Part shown: positions 35,525 to 47,439 of the stretch, in pieces
Position numbering within the stretch: position 1 is the stretch's first letter
How the letters are laid out: every line of letters starts with the position of its first letter
From: Microcebus murinus
Taxonomy: Eukaryota > Chordata > Mammalia > Primates > Cheirogaleidae
Assembly (NCBI RefSeq): GCF_040939455.1
Contig: NC_134112.1
Location: 25,505,001 to 25,569,000 of the forward strand
Reading direction: 5' to 3'
Length of the DNA stretch: 64,000 nucleotides
Made by a program: the position numbers and the translations under genes
The notes under the pieces: generated by a model
Seen by the model: only the letters and a program-made list of their open reading frames with translations
Database searches by the model: none
What the model was told of the DNA's origin: nothing

Positions 35525-35665
35525 AATGGTGCCGGTGAGGCCCAGTGGCTCAGGTCCCGCCCTTACATCTGCTGGCTTTGGGCAAATCACATAACCTGCT
35601 TTAAGTTCTCTGACTCCCCCTAGAGTTGGTAGGAGCAAAAGAGACAGTACAAGTGGAACCATTTT
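35525..35665 (+). repeat. MIR SINE fragment
   Basis: CAGGTCCCGCCCTTACATCT, GGCTTTGGGCAAATCACATA and TTTAAGTTCTCTGACTCCCC give the MIR core in plus orientation. Confidence 0.6.
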
Positions 35666-35740
35666 GCAAAGTGTCATGTGCTTTCCAAGGCCTCGTGTTC
35701 TTATCAGGAAAAACAGTAATGTGGCTGGGATGCGGGCAGC

Positions 35741-35759
35741 GGGGGGGGGGGGGGGGGGG
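35741..35759 (+). repeat. Run of 19 guanines
   Basis: Nineteen consecutive G's, followed by CTGGGGGGAAC. Such a run can fold into a G-quadruplex alone and is prone to length change and sequencing error. It lies in GC-rich unique sequence about 80 bp past a MIR. Confidence 0.9.
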
Positions 35760-35769
35760 CTGGGGGGAA

Positions 35770-36535
35770 CATGCGTGTGGATTGACGCTTGCTGCGTGCA
35801 GAGCCTGCATGACACCTCCTTGGGAACATGGGGAATGACCCCACAGCTTACGCAGGAAGGCAGGGACGGTGCTCACGCAGGGCACTGCTGGGAGGAGGCG
35901 ATGGGCACAGAGGAGTGGTCAGTGGGGGAAGGGAGGTAGGGCACCGTCCACGGTCATGGACAGGGGCAGGACCTTGACCATGTGGTCTCCTGCCAACCTG
36001 CGTGCCGTGGCTGGGTGTGTGCCCGCCCTCGAGGAGACCAGGGGAAGCCAGGGACGTCAGCAAGGGTCCTGGTGACGGAACTGGAGGCCACAGAGGAGCT
36101 AAGAGAGTTCCTTTGAAAGCACAATCCCTAGTTCTTGCCGGCTCCCGACCGTGGGAAGTAAGGGAGACTCGAAGAGGAGGCTGAGCCCAAGCAGTAAAAG
36201 CCATGGTGGTCTGGATAACAGACACAGAGGACACCAGAGGGAGGCCACATTTAAGAGCATCTGTGTGGATGACCTTCTGCTCTCCGGAGAGGTCCAGACA
36301 GCACCCAGCGGGCCAGGCTGTGTCACCCCTCCAGCCGCCAGGACCCTTGGTGCTGGTCCTCCACCAGCCTCTGCCATGTCCCCGCTCCCTAAGGTTCCGT
36401 GCACCTCCAGCCTTTCCTCTGGTAGCGCTCTGCTGCCCTGGAGATGGCATGCCCACACCACACAGCGCCTTGCGCCGACAGTCCTACCTTTCCCCACCCC
36501 GGAGCCTCCCTACTGTCTTGAAGGATCTTCCTTCC
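35770..36535. other. GC-rich unique sequence, no gene recognised
   Basis: Overlapping frames on both strands, the longest 202 residues on the minus strand (35848-36456). They are rich in P, S, G and R, have no domain and coincide with the GC-rich composition. Confidence 0.4.
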
Positions 36536-36539
36536 AAGT

Positions 36540-36670
36540 AGACATTTACTGAGTGCTCCCTAGTCCTGATTTGCTGGGTATTTCTAGATGCATTTCCCCC
36601 TGGAGTCCTCACCACCCCGCTGAGAGATGGGCATTATAGTCCCATTTTGTCCATGCGGAAAATGATCCAG
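36540..36670 (-). repeat. MIR SINE fragment, antisense
   Basis: GACATTTACTGAGTGCTCCC, GGAGTCCTCACCACCCCGCT and CATTATAGTCCCATTTTGTC fit the 3' half of a reverse MIR. Confidence 0.7.
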
Positions 36671-36694
36671 TTTACCCAGTACTGGGAATAGGTC

Positions 36695-36785
36695 GTTCAT
36701 TCTTTCCTTCCATAAGTGTTTAATGAGTGCCTACAACCTGCCAGGCTGTGAAGGGGACTCCACACACAGTGGTGAATGGTTTCTG
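36695..36785 (-). repeat. L2 LINE 3' end, antisense
   Basis: TTCATTCTTTCCTTCCATAA, then GTGTTTAATGAGTGCCTACA and ACCTGCCAGGCTGTGAAGGG is the reverse complement of an L2 terminus. Confidence 0.6.
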
Positions 36786-36899
36786 TTTTTTAACTCCAAG
36801 CCTGGTGTCTTGTCTGTCATAACTGGCCCCAATATCAAGTGCTCTTCTCCCCATGAATCTCTCTCCCATGAATCACCATGGAACGTACACCTGGTCTAG

Positions 36900-37030
36900 C
36901 ACGCTTAGTTTAACCAGCGCATGGCTGCTTCTCCCATCAGATTTTGAGACATCCGAAGACAGGAACTGTTTTCATCTCTGCATCTCCAAACTTACCTGAG
37001 AGCAGGTTCCTCAATAAATGAGCCTGGGAT
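36900..37030 (+). repeat. L2 LINE 3' end
   Basis: CATCAGATTTTGAGACATCC, GACAGGAACTGTTTTCATCT and CAGGTTCCTCAATAAATGAG match the L2 end in plus orientation. It faces the antisense copy just upstream. Confidence 0.6.
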
Positions 37031-37154
37031 GAAATTGAGCTGAATCACCGCATCTATGCATCCCTTCCGAGGGAAGTCCGGCAACGAAATCATGCCCTGG
37101 CTTCTCTGGGGGCATTTTAAAGTAGCACATTGCATTTGAAACAACTTCTTTCTA

Positions 37155-37290
37155 TAAGGTACTTATAGCACTTTCTAGATCGTGGGTAATTAATCCATGG
37201 AACACCGGGGAGGAGTGGGAACAGAAGGAAGAAATATTGCCCTCATTTTACTGATGGAGAAATTCTGCACGGAACAGTGCCGTAGCTCTC
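37155..37290 (-). repeat. MIR SINE fragment, antisense
   Basis: TTATAGCACTTTCTAGATCG followed at distance by TTGCCCTCATTTTACTGATG and GAGAAATTCTGCACGG fits a worn reverse MIR. Confidence 0.45.
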
Positions 37291-37589
37291 CTGATGTGGC
37301 CGAGGACGTCAGCAGGACACTGCCTCCCCTCCTCCCGCCTCCGCGGTCCACCCGGGGCCGCTGCATCGTGCTGTGCCTCTGAGGCGGTAAGAACCCTTGC
37401 CTGGGCAGGGACTGCCGCGCCTGATGCCCGCACGCACAGCTCTGACCCACATTTCCCCAGCACTGAACCACTTATTTTGTCTAATGTATAAATGGAAAAG
37501 TTTGGGTTATAAAATATTTAAAAATAAACGACCATAATCATGCGTTTCATCACTTAACCTGAGATGCAACTTTTCACTCATTCTTTCAG

Positions 37590-37675
37590 GGGAGGAATTT
37601 GTGTGTGTTTCCTGGCCCTGTGGCGGGCACACAGTAGGTGCTTTATGCATATTTATTGAATAAATGAGTTCATTT
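37590..37675 (+). repeat. L2 LINE 3' end
   Basis: TTCCTGGCCCTGTGGCGGGC, ACACAGTAGGTGCTTTATGC and ATATTTATTGAATAAATGAG form a clear L2 terminus. Confidence 0.75.
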
Positions 37676-37792
37676 CTCCTCCTATTTAACTTTGGTGAGA
37701 TCCAAAGGGTGGATAAAAGTGGGGCAGGTTGGAGTCCTGATTTAATGACGAGGTGGGTCTAATTTTAAAAGATCGGAGTGAGTGTAGGTCAG

Positions 37793-37815
37793 TGATGATG
37801 ATGATGGTGATGATA
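37793..37815 (+). repeat. Short GAT trinucleotide repeat
   Basis: GATGATGATGATGGTGATGAT-type repeat of about seven units with one substitution. Confidence 0.8.
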
Positions 37816-38364
37816 AATGCTGACACTGCATGTGAGGCTAAAGCATCTGCTTCTCATGGAAGTCATGAGTGCTGAGCTTTGCTTTCCTGATGTGTTTTTT
37901 GTTTGTTTTTATTTTCACCTGTACCTCTTAAAGAACTGTCCTTTTAGATCGGTCCATTACCCTGTCAGAAGGCCACCCCGAATCAAGGGTATAATTGTGG
38001 CCATGGAATGTGATGGCGGAATGATCTGATTTGCTAGCGGTTCAGCCACACTCTGTTAGTACAGGGTTCAGTTTGACCAAGGGGCACTGACCATTTTTCT
38101 AGAGAACTCACAAGTCTTATTTGAAACCTTTTACTAAGTTACATTTTAAAGACTAATTTGCATTATCACTAAGACATATAATTTTCAGAACCAAGGCAAC
38201 CTTTGATCGAGCCCCTGTTTCAGCTGTGCCCAAGGGAATAGAGTCCCGATTAAATTTCACTGTATTTTGTCTTTCCTCCTCTACCTCCTCCAGCAAAATC
38301 CATTTTGTGTAATATCAAATGAGAACTCTGATAAAGGCAAATGATGAGAGGCTCACGGTATTGC

Positions 38365-38741
38365 CACTCACTGATCGCTCCCTTCCCCTTCCTCCAGGCA
38401 CATGGGAGGATTCGCTTCCTCATGCCCTTGAAGTTAGACATGCCCCGGGCCTTGCTTGGGCCAGTGGAATGTGAGCGGAAGAGCTGCCTGTCGTCTCCCT
38501 GTGGAAGTCGTTGAGAGCAGGTGTGTGAGTCACACGTTCCCATTTTCCTGCTCTGGTGACTAGCAACGTTCCAGATGGTGGAGGCTCCATTGCGCCGGAA
38601 TCCTGAGCGAGCACAAAATGGAGTAGAGCCCTCCTGCCACCCGAGACTACTCTGTCGGGTGCGGGGAAATAAACCTTTACTATTTTACACGAATGAAGTG
38701 TTTGTTCCTCATTGCGGCATAACCTAGTCCATCCTGACAGA
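38365..38741 (+). repeat. MLT1-like (MaLR) LTR
   Basis: GCTTGGGCCAGTGGAATGTG, AGCGGAAGAGCTG, CGTTCCAGATGGTGGAGGCT, GGGAAATAAACCTTTACTAT and TTGCGGCATAACCTAGTCCA follow in the MLT1 order, including the polyadenylation signal near the 3' end. It is better preserved than the copy at 16245. No internal retroviral sequence is attached. Confidence 0.8.
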
Positions 38742-39154
38742 TAAAAGAGAAGGTTTCGAATCACCCCACTCTGGTTCAGAAAATGTGAATCCTTCCTCTC
38801 TCTCTCTCAATCAAGAATTGGCTCTTGCTTTGCATAATAGATGCTGCTATGATTCAAATAAACCCAGTAGTCTTTTGATTCATCAAAAAAATCACCGCCC
38901 CAAAAGACTGAAAGCTTCTCATGCCAGGCGTGCGCCATCCTCAAGGTAAGGTCCTTCACTATGTGACTGGGTCATTGGTGGGACCGAGTGTGACTAAAGC
39001 AGTGGCCCGTATGATAAGTGCTTCCGCTTTCTGGCTGCTGAAGGACAGGACCAGCAGCGAAGGCTTCTTTTAATATGCACCCACACCTCTGTTACTCTTT
39101 CTAAAATGACTGTCCCTTCATGTGTGAGAACCATTGAATCAATTCAGTGTTAGA

Positions 39155-39310
39155 ATCTAGATCAGGAGGCCTGAATTCTAGCCAGTTCTTTATGCCTCAT
39201 CTTTATAAACTCAATTTTTTCATCTGTAGATTAGGGATGATAGTATTGATCGTCTACTATTTAAAGATACTGTGTATGCACCGTTTGGATCTGATGGAAG
39301 CCCAATAAAG
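39155..39310 (+). repeat. MIR SINE
   Basis: GGAGGCCTGAATTCTAGCCA, TTATGCCTCATCTTTATAAA, TCATCTGTAGATTAGGGATG and the late GGAAGCCCAATAAAGC fit MIR in plus orientation. Confidence 0.6.
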
Positions 39311-39410
39311 CTCTTCTCACTGGCCACTGACCAATATCTAGAGAACAAGGCAGAGTGAACTATTTTGGGCACTTGGAATTATCTGATCAAACAAGTCTTC
39401 ACCAGATCCA

Positions 39411-41345
39411 TTTTTTTTTTAAATTAATAGACTTTATATTTTTAGAGCAGTTTTAGGTTTATAGAAAAATTGAGCAGAAAGTACAGGGAGTTCCCTTGTA
39501 TTCCTTTGCACACAGTTTATCCTATTATTAACATCTAGCCCCAGTGTGGTATATTTTCTGTAATTAATAAACCAATATTTATACATTATTAATAACTAAA
39601 GTCCATAGCTTGCATCAGGAGTCACTCTTGGTGTTGTACATTCTACGGGTTTTGACAAATGCAAAATGTCACACGTCCACCACTGCAGTGTTACACAGCG
39701 CAGCTCCACTATCTTTTGTGACCCCAGTGCTCCACCTGTTCACTCCTCCCTGCCTCTCAGAGCCCTGGAGACCACTGATCTTTTTACTGTCTCCATAGTT
39801 TTGCTTTTTCCAGAATATTATGTAGTTGAATCATATAGTAGGTAACCTTTTCAGATTGCCTTATTTCACTCCGTAATATGCATTTAAGTTTCCTCCATGT
39901 CTTTTAATAGCTTAATAACTCATCTCTTTTTATTGCTGAATAATATTCCACTTTCTGGATGTACCACAGTTTATTTATGCATTCGCCTACTGAGGGACAT
40001 GTTGGTTGCTTCTGCTTCTCATTTCTGGCAATTATGAATAAAGCTGCTATAAACATATGTGTACATGTTTTTATGTGGACATAAGTTTTCAACTCATTTG
40101 GGTAAATGCCAAGGAGTGCAATTGTTGGATCTCACAGTTGAGACTATGTTTAGCTTTGTTAAAAAACTGCCAAACTGTCTTCCAAAGTGGCTGTACCATT
40201 TTGCATTCCCACCAGCAATGAATGAGAGTTCATATTGCTCCACATCCTTGCCAGCTTTTGGTGTTGCCAGTGTTTGGATTCTAGTAGGTGTATGGAGTAT
40301 CTTATAGCTGTTTTAACTTGCAATTCCTTAATGACATAGGATGTCAGCATCTTTTCATATGCTTATTTGCCACCTGTATATCTTCTTTGGTGAGGTATCA
40401 GTTCAGATCTTTTGCCCACTTTTTAATTGGGTTGTTTGTTTGCTTATTGTTGAGCTTCAAGTGACCTTTGTATATTTCAGATACAAGCCCTTTAACAGAT
40501 ATGTATTTTGTAAAGATTTTCTCCCAGTCTGTGGCTTGTCTTTTCATTCCCTTTACAGTGTCTTTCCAAGAGCAGAAGTTTTAAATTTTTGATGAAGTTC
40601 AGCTCATCAAGTTTTTCTTTCATGGATCATGTTTTCAGTATTTTATCTAAAAACTCATTGGCAAGCCCAAGGTCACTTAGATCTTTTTTTCTCTTATGTT
40701 ATCTTCTAGGAGTTTTATAGTTTTGCATTTTACATTTAGGTCTATGATCCATTTAGGTTTATGATTTAATTTTTGCAAAGGGTGTCAAGTCAGAGCCTAG
40801 ATTTTTTTTTTTTTTTTGCATGTGGATGTCCAGTTGTTCAACACCATTTTTTGTAAATACTATCTTTGCTTCTTTGTCAAAGATCAGTTGACTATGTGTG
40901 GGTCTGTTTCTGTACTCTCTATTCTGTTCTTTTGATTTACTTGTCTATTCTTTCACCAATATAACACTGTCTTCATTAGTGGAGCTGTATAGTAAGTCTT
41001 GAAATCAGCAAGTGTCAGTCTTCTGACTTGTTCTTCTTCAATATCATGCTGGTCATTCTGGTCTTTTGCCTCTCCATCTAAACTTTAGGATCAGTTTGAT
41101 AATATTCACAAAGTAGCTTGCTAAAATTCTTATTGGAATTTAGTTTAATCTAAAGATCAAGTTGGGAAGAACTTAAATCTTGATAATATTGAGTCTTCTT
41201 ACCCATGAACATGGAATCTCTCTCCATTTATTTAGACCTTCTTTGATCTCTTTCCTCAGTTTTGCAGTTTTCTTCCTATAGATCTTGTAAATACTTTGCT
41301 AAATTTATACCTAAGTATTTTTGATTATTTTTGGTGCCTATGTAA
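39411..41345 (-). mobile_element. 5'-truncated L1M LINE, largest transposon in the window
   Basis: About 1.9 kb read in reverse. A T-run at 39411 corresponds to the poly(A) end, then the 3' UTR, then from about 40092 down to 39904 the end of ORF2 (minus-strand peptide with KQPTCPSVGECINKLWYIQK and EYYSAIKRDE). Upstream, more of ORF2 is recognisable from reverse-strand marks such as TTCCCACCAGCAATGAATGA, CTTTTGCCCACTTTTTAATT and TTTTCTCCCAGTCTGTGGCT, reaching about 41345. Many frameshifts and stops show it is dead. ORF2 encodes endonuclease and reverse transcriptase; those domains lie mostly in the missing 5' part. Confidence 0.92.
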
Positions 41346-42910
41346 ACCAAATCAATTTTTAAAGAATAAGTTGAACTGAGTTGTTGTTTTTAAATAATTT
41401 GGCTGTTTCTTCTACTAATTTTGCAAATTAAGCCAAGTGACTTGCAGAAGTGAAAATACACTCAAGTTTTCAACTCTTCTTATTTATCCCTAATGCTTCA
41501 TATAAAATAATTACCAACTGGCTCCTACTTTTGGTTGTTTGCATACTCATGTGGTCAAAGATCTCTAAAATGGCATATGGTGTTAGAATTTACATTTATT
41601 ATAAAAAATAAAATGCATTGTTCAGAGTCTGAATAATCATGGAGTATGGATCCCAACCTTCCTCAGATGGAATTCAGAAGAATGAGGAAATGCTTATTTC
41701 TTCTTGATGGATCCCTCACTTCCTAGCCAAGTAAAACAAAGCCCTCTATCTTAGAAGGGGAAACTTGTCTGTGTGGCTCAAATTTTTGAATTTCATTTGA
41801 AGTTAAGATAGTGGCCAGCTATTTTAATTTGAAGTTAAGACACTGGCCAGCCCCACATCCCAGCCTCAATTTCTCTACCTAGCGACTGTAGTGTTACCAT
41901 TCTCATACCCCAGTGCTCAGTGCTGAGCACCATGGAGCTAGGAAGCTGATGTGCTGAGACTCCCTGATCCACATGCTGTGGACCAGGCCCAGTGTACCAT
42001 CAATCAGAGAAACACTTTCCAGATTCCAATAGGCAAATTTTCATGCTTTGATCCATATGAGTAGTTTTTTTAAATAAGCTATTTGAAGAACTTCCCTCCA
42101 GAATGTTCCATTTGAAATAACAGCAGATTTAAAAAATGAGTCCCCAGGAATGGTTGTGTCTAGACTATGATGTCAACTGTGCTTTTCCACATGGCAGGTA
42201 CTCGGCTTACCCGGTAACAAGGGGCCTGGAGGGGCTCTCTCTTTTCCATCAGCACTGTGAGTGTCTTTCCCCACGAGGCCAGACTCCTGCTCCTTGCTCT
42301 TGGTTCCAGGGGGGCCTGCTTTGTTTTATACCCTCCGAGGAGCTAGTCTCAGAAAATCACTGGTGTTGTGTTCCACGTGTACTCACAGACTCACTTGCTC
42401 AAGTTCTCAGTCTTGCAGGCCCTTTAACACATGGGCCAGGAAGCCTACTGACCCACATCGGGGTTTTAGGTGTCAGTTTGGACTCTTGCTCAGGTGTCTT
42501 ACCAGGGTGCTGTCCCCTGGAACTCCCTCCCCCCATGACTAAAGCAGCTGCAAGGTAAGAATTCTCATCTTAAGCATTTGGCCTGAAAACCACTGCCCAG
42601 CCAACCATCTCACTTCATATAACAGGACTAACAAATGCCAGCCCACAAAGCTGAGGCTTCAGGGTAATACTATGGCAAAGTGTTTGGAGTTCTTTGGAGG
42701 GAAAAGGATATTTAGGGGCTAACTTGCATTACAATCAATAGAATAAAAGCACAGTTTTAAAATTGCAGGACCTGCTGACAGTTTCCCCAGTAAAACTGTG
42801 TTTTAGAGCACATGAATTTCAACTTGCAGGTCAAACATGCCCTTGCTGCCCTGCAACAGTTTATGGCTGCCTTCTGATGTAGGTTCTGTGATCTGAGTTT
42901 ATTAGTTTCT
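41346..42910. other. Unique sequence, no gene recognised
   Basis: AT-rich before 42100, GC-richer after. A small direct repeat (TTTGAAGTTAAGATAGTGGC near 41800 and TTTGAAGTTAAGACACTGGC near 41828) is visible. The 140-residue plus frame at 42136-42558 has no domain I can name and I do not call it. Confidence 0.4.
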
Positions 42911-43340
42911 GGCGCTGTGTCCTGTATTTTGAGCAATTTCTATAAAATGTACGTGGGCGTTATTATTTTTCCTTTAAAGAATGTGATACTAAAACAGGTT
43001 TTTAATAAAGAGTTTTGAAAAGGCAAGAGAGCGGAAAAAAAAAAGCTGGGCAAAAATTCAAGCTAGTAATGAACTCAGTGTCTTTAATTATATTGAATTT
43101 ACAAGTAATAGGATAAGGCGGAGTTAGCAATTGCTTCTGAGTGAAATTGCATGCCTAAAGGAAGAGAAAGCTCCCCTTAAACTTAGGGAAAATGAATAAA
43201 TGGTGTTGTATCATTGCATTTGATTTTAAATATCTCCCACTCTAGATGTTGAAAGATCTAATCGGTTCAAAAACACAGATTCTTCAGTAAACGTTTTGTA
43301 CAAACTGATAGTTCTCTTCAAAAGTAAGTTTAGTTTTGAT
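42911..43340. promoter_or_regulatory. Conserved non-coding element candidate
   Basis: AT-rich, repeat-free block with retained CpGs and TAAT-type cores, for example GTCTTTAATTATATTGAATT and GGAGTTAGCAATTGCTTCTG. No coding frame. Inferred only from composition and the lack of repeats. Confidence 0.3.
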
Positions 43341-43815
43341 TTTCTTTTTCTTTGTAGAACGTTGAGTATGGACATCTTGCCATGTACTACTAATGCCATG
43401 AGTTTTCAAGGTGGGAACCCAAAGTAGAATTTAGAAAGTGGTTAGAAAGCGCTCAGTGGAATTTCTACATACCATGCTGAAAACTCAAGCAGTAAACAGG
43501 TTTGAATCATTCAATAAAACAATTTAATTGGATGTATAAATAATTCATCTGATGCCCACAGTATTGCATCATTTGTCTTTAATAAGCCAAATCCCCAAAT
43601 AAATAGGGTGCTGGCTGGCATTGGAGCTCTTGTGTCTCCTAATGTGACCCTGAATTGAACCCCATCTTGACCAGAGGAGCCATCCATCATTTGAGCAAAG
43701 GCTCAACGAATAGCACACTGGGGTAGCAAAGCCCTGGGGTGTATGCCCCAGCCCACACCACACAGCCCCACACTCACGGTAAACACAGGTGTGGTGTCTG
43801 CAGGTAGAGGCTGAG

Positions 43816-43827
43816 GCACCAGGTGGC
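43816..43827 (+). promoter_or_regulatory. CTCF-like core motif
   Basis: GCACCAGGTGGC, followed by AG, fits CCASYAGRKGGC at 11 of 12 positions, the first base differing. Same orientation as the site at 17186. Occupancy is inferred. Confidence 0.3.
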
Positions 43828-43894
43828 AGACCATGGTGGGCCACGACCTCTGATGCCACCAGTACTCTGCTTCAATGGACTTTGCAGTCTCTGT

Positions 43895-44130
43895 TTCATA
43901 AATGCATACTTTGTGGCCCTACATCCTCTGCCCGGCACTGTGCTGAGAGCTTTCCATTGCATGCCCACAACACTTCACCAGGTAAGCATTATTGTCATGA
44001 TCCCCACATTGTGGACAGGGAAACCTGGCTTTAGAAAGGGTTAGCCTCTTGCACGAGGTCTTATGATGAGCACATGGCAGAGCAAGACTTGAATTTAGAT
44101 AGTCTATTTTCTTAACCACTAGATTCCATA
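43895..44130 (-). repeat. MIR SINE, antisense
   Basis: CTCTGCCCGGCACTGTGCTG, TTGCATGCCCACAACACTTC, ATTATTGTCATGATCCCCAC and CATGGCAGAGCAAGACTTGA trace most of a reverse MIR, ending in TCTTAACCACTAG. Confidence 0.85.
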
Positions 44131-44804
44131 GGGGTATTCTTACAGAGTCTTCTAAGATACCAAGTCTTATAGGGAAGTTTTAAAAAGTCGATGGGCACAG
44201 GAATCAGCTAGCTTCAACTGAAGTGGAGAGAATTCGGGGACTTACAAGGAGCCACACACATGTCAAGTCAAGGGCAGGCTGGAAATAATTTCAGGGAACC
44301 TGCCTTCCCATTAGAACAGCTGCTTCACACACATGGGGCTGCGTGTGATCTTCACACAGTGGCCTGGCCAGAGTCAGGGACCACCGTGGGGGTTCCCATC
44401 TTTCCTCCTGGGGTGGGTTCCTCAATTTCCTCATCTATCAAATGAAGAGATTCAGATTTTCAAGTCTTATGTGTACAATTTAATCACTAAAATTCTACAG
44501 CCTCCATAGCCAAGAAGAATGCTCCATTATGGAGTCAACCATACCCTACCTTTCTGGAAGGCAGAGCACGAGTGCCAGGACTCGGGTGGAAAACTTAAAG
44601 GGAGCTGGTACTGGCCTGTCTCCAGCCCTGTATTACCTGCCGATTGGGAAACATGATCTCCCTGCCCCTCCTCCCATGATAAAAAGGACGTTGGGAGGCT
44701 TAAACTAAAGTATTATGGCCTTTCTCTAACTGCTCACTACCATCTTGGGGCAAAATTTATCCTTATATGTGAATGGCTCCTTACTTCTTTATCCTTCCCT
44801 AGAG

Positions 44805-44870
44805 CCATTTCATCCATCGGATTATGAGTCCTTGAATCGGGAAGCAAGATTTTACTTTTCACGTCCTAGA
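44805..44870 (+). repeat. Short L2-like fragment
   Basis: CGGATTATGAGTCCTTGAAT and GCAAGATTTTACTTTTCACG resemble the start of the L2 3' end. Very short. Confidence 0.35.
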
Positions 44871-44879
44871 AAATCGTTG

Positions 44880-46100
44880 TGAGATATGTCACAAGGATGA
44901 AACAAAGACATTTTTACCTGCGGCTTTGATAACCCTTTTAGTCAGATGCTTTTGCATAAGTCTAATCCTGGGTGAATTTACTCTGCCAGGAGTTAATGCA
45001 TTTAGCAACAATGCATTACGGAAAATGCCACCGCCTGTCAGCTGTGTGACATCAGGATCATAAAGAACCCGGCTGCTCTAAGTCACCCTTATCTTTCCTC
45101 TTCTCCCCGAAGATTGGCACTTGCTCCTGTTTTCTTCAATCTTTGGATAAAAGGCCGGAGGATTGCTTCTGGATTGGGACTTCTGGGTAGAACTACATTA
45201 GTTTGGCAAACGCTGAGACATTCATTTTTTTCCTTATCCGAAACCCAATATAATTTGTATTCTTTTTTCAGAGACACTGTTTTAGGTGACCTTTAAGATG
45301 CCCTCTTAAAATAACTTACATGCAGATGGCAGATCTCCATATATGCAGGGTCATTGTTTGTCTTTTGATATATTCTGCAGTCTGCCTTCTAATGTTTATG
45401 TGCCCCTAGACAGTCTTATTATACAGCATCATTCTTATCATCAGCATTCCGATGCCTGTTTTCTTTACTTTATCTGTTACACAGAAGTATATTTAGTGTT
45501 CAAAGTGATACATCATAAAGGTAGAAAAAGGTGAACCCTTTGATATATTACAAGTCTTTCATAGCATGAAATAACTATTGCCTATTATTTTACTCTTGAC
45601 GTTTTTATTTTTAAGGGAATTTCGCTTGATTTGTGGTGCTGACACCTTTGATATGTTGTTTCCAGTGACCTTACATCCAAAATCAGTAGCGTGTGACATT
45701 TGATGGCCCAGATAAAAAACATTAATGGTGGAAGAGAGGGTTTATTTTCCTGGTCATAAATTAAGTTTAAATAACTCTGAATTTATTTTAAACTCTCCAG
45801 TACTTTTTACTGTCCAAGCAATAAATGTATTTATTACTGGGGGCCTACCTGGGTTTCCTAAGCAGAGCCTTTTGCTTGGCTGCTTTGAATTTTTTTCTCC
45901 TTTCTCGTGGAAAACTCTCCTTCCCTATAAATGCTGATTTGCACAAATTGTTCTCTAATTTCTACAAACAGGGCTCAGAGAAAGGGCTGCTGATCGAACC
46001 AAAAGCACTTTTGTTGTCAATCAGGTTAAGAAAAGCAGGAGTTCATAAAATGTTCACTGATGCAGGTAATCTAGTCCTGAATGAGTTCTGACGTGGTATT
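44880..46100. promoter_or_regulatory. Repeat-free AT-rich block, conserved-element candidate
   Basis: About 1.2 kb without a nameable repeat. It mixes AT-rich stretches with retained CpGs, and includes a near-octamer TTTTGCATAAG (about 44949) and GATAA cores. 44880-45080 and 45600-46090 look most like conserved non-coding sequence. Frames up to 88 residues have no domain. Confidence 0.33.
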
Positions 46101-46331
46101 AGGGCGAGTGGAGACACAGGCATGGGCAGTTGTGGCCTGATCATTCTACAGCTCTGTGGCAAAGGTTTACTTTAGTTCCCTATTTAATTTCCACAAAAGT
46201 GAAAACCCATTTCTCTGTCTTTATCGTATGTGTATGTGTGTGTGTTTTTAGTTCTCACTCATTAGATGTACCCATAAACTTGTATTGAGGATTTCTCAGC
46301 TTAGAAGATTTTATGATTTAAAAATTCTATC

Positions 46332-46815
46332 TATATGTTCAAAAACTGCCTTATATATTTTTTATGGAGACATAACTCACATCATAAAATTCACCATTTT
46401 AAAGTGAACAATTCAATGGGTTTTAGTCTATTCACAAGGTTGTGCCACCTTACCACTATCTAATTCTAGGACATTTTCATCACCCAAAACAGAAACCCTG
46501 TACCCGTGAGCAGTTACTCCCTGCTCCTCCCTTTCCCCAACCCCAACAACCACTAATCTACTTTCTATCTCTATGGATTTGGCTGTTCTGGACATTTCAT
46601 GTAAATGGAAAGCTAAAATATGTGGCCTTTTGTATCTGGCTTATTTTATTTAGCATAATTTTTCTAAAATTCATCCATATTGTAGCATGAATCAGTACTT
46701 TATTCTTTTTTGTGGTTGAATACTATTCCATTGTATAGATGTCTTACATTTTGTTTATCCATTCATCAGTTGAAAGATTTTTCATTTAAAAAAAATTTCA
46801 CTTATATGTTCAAAA
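46332..46815 (-). mobile_element. L1M 3' UTR fragment with probable target duplication
   Basis: The body (about 46346-46802) contains ATAACTCACATCATAAAATT, AAAGTGAACAATTCAATGGG, TTTCATGTAAATGGAAAGCT and TATTCCATTGTATAGATGTC, the reverse strand of an L1M 3' end. The 13-mer TATATGTTCAAAA occurs directly before (46332-46344) and directly after it (46803-46815), with weaker similarity extending beyond on both sides. That is what an L1 insertion duplicating its target would leave. Confidence 0.75.
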
Positions 46816-47184
46816 GTTGACTTACAATTAATTCTCCAGACATTTCTCCTGTTTGGAATATTTTAAAAAGTTAGAGCCTTCAAAAAGTGTGATAAAGTAT
46901 AGGTTATTTTTATATCTACTATAAGAACCATCACTTATTCTGATTCATTATGTATCAATTTCTTATAGACCTTGACACAAAATGGGAGAAAAGTAGAATC
47001 TACTCTTTCTTGAGTAGTAGGGTAAGTAACATGATCTTATTCACTAAACATAAATTCACATATAAAGATTATGTGTGATTCTTGAATATATAAAATGTGT
47101 TCAAATGGCTGTTCATGAAGACATGAACAGGGAGCCCTGACCCCTGTAAGGGCCCCAGGACATTTTCCCGTGCAATGGAGCTGC
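46816..47184. other. AT-rich sequence, no feature seen
   Basis: No gene or nameable repeat. Confidence 0.4.
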
Positions 47185-47320
47185 ATTTGATACATGTTTA
47201 TCCATTACTAGGTTGTAAGTTCTTTGAAGGTGGGGCCGTGTCTGTTTCATCTTTATTTTGTCTCCAGAGCCCCAACACAATAGTTTGGACCTAGAAGGCA
47301 CTCAGAAAACAGAGGTTTGA
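47185..47320 (+). repeat. L2 LINE 3' end
   Basis: ATTACTAGGTTGTAAGTTCT, GAAGGTGGGGCCGTGTCTG and AGAAGGCACTCAGAAAACAG match the L2 end in plus orientation. Confidence 0.75.
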
Positions 47321-47439
47321 TGAATTAATCAAATTATGTGTTGTTCTGCCCTCTGTCCTCAGTAAGAAAAATAACCCTATAAACAGCGTTCTGAATACTG
47401 CAGATCAGCTCCTGTTTAGCATTTACATCTAGAGAAGTG

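Noticed and set aside
35848..36456. 202-residue minus-strand frame, the longest non-repetitive one
   Set aside because: GC-rich DNA with competing frames on both strands; no domain and no convincing splice context.
39904..40092. Open frame resembling the L1 ORF2 C-terminus
   Set aside because: Part of a dead 5'-truncated L1, reported under that element and not as a gene.
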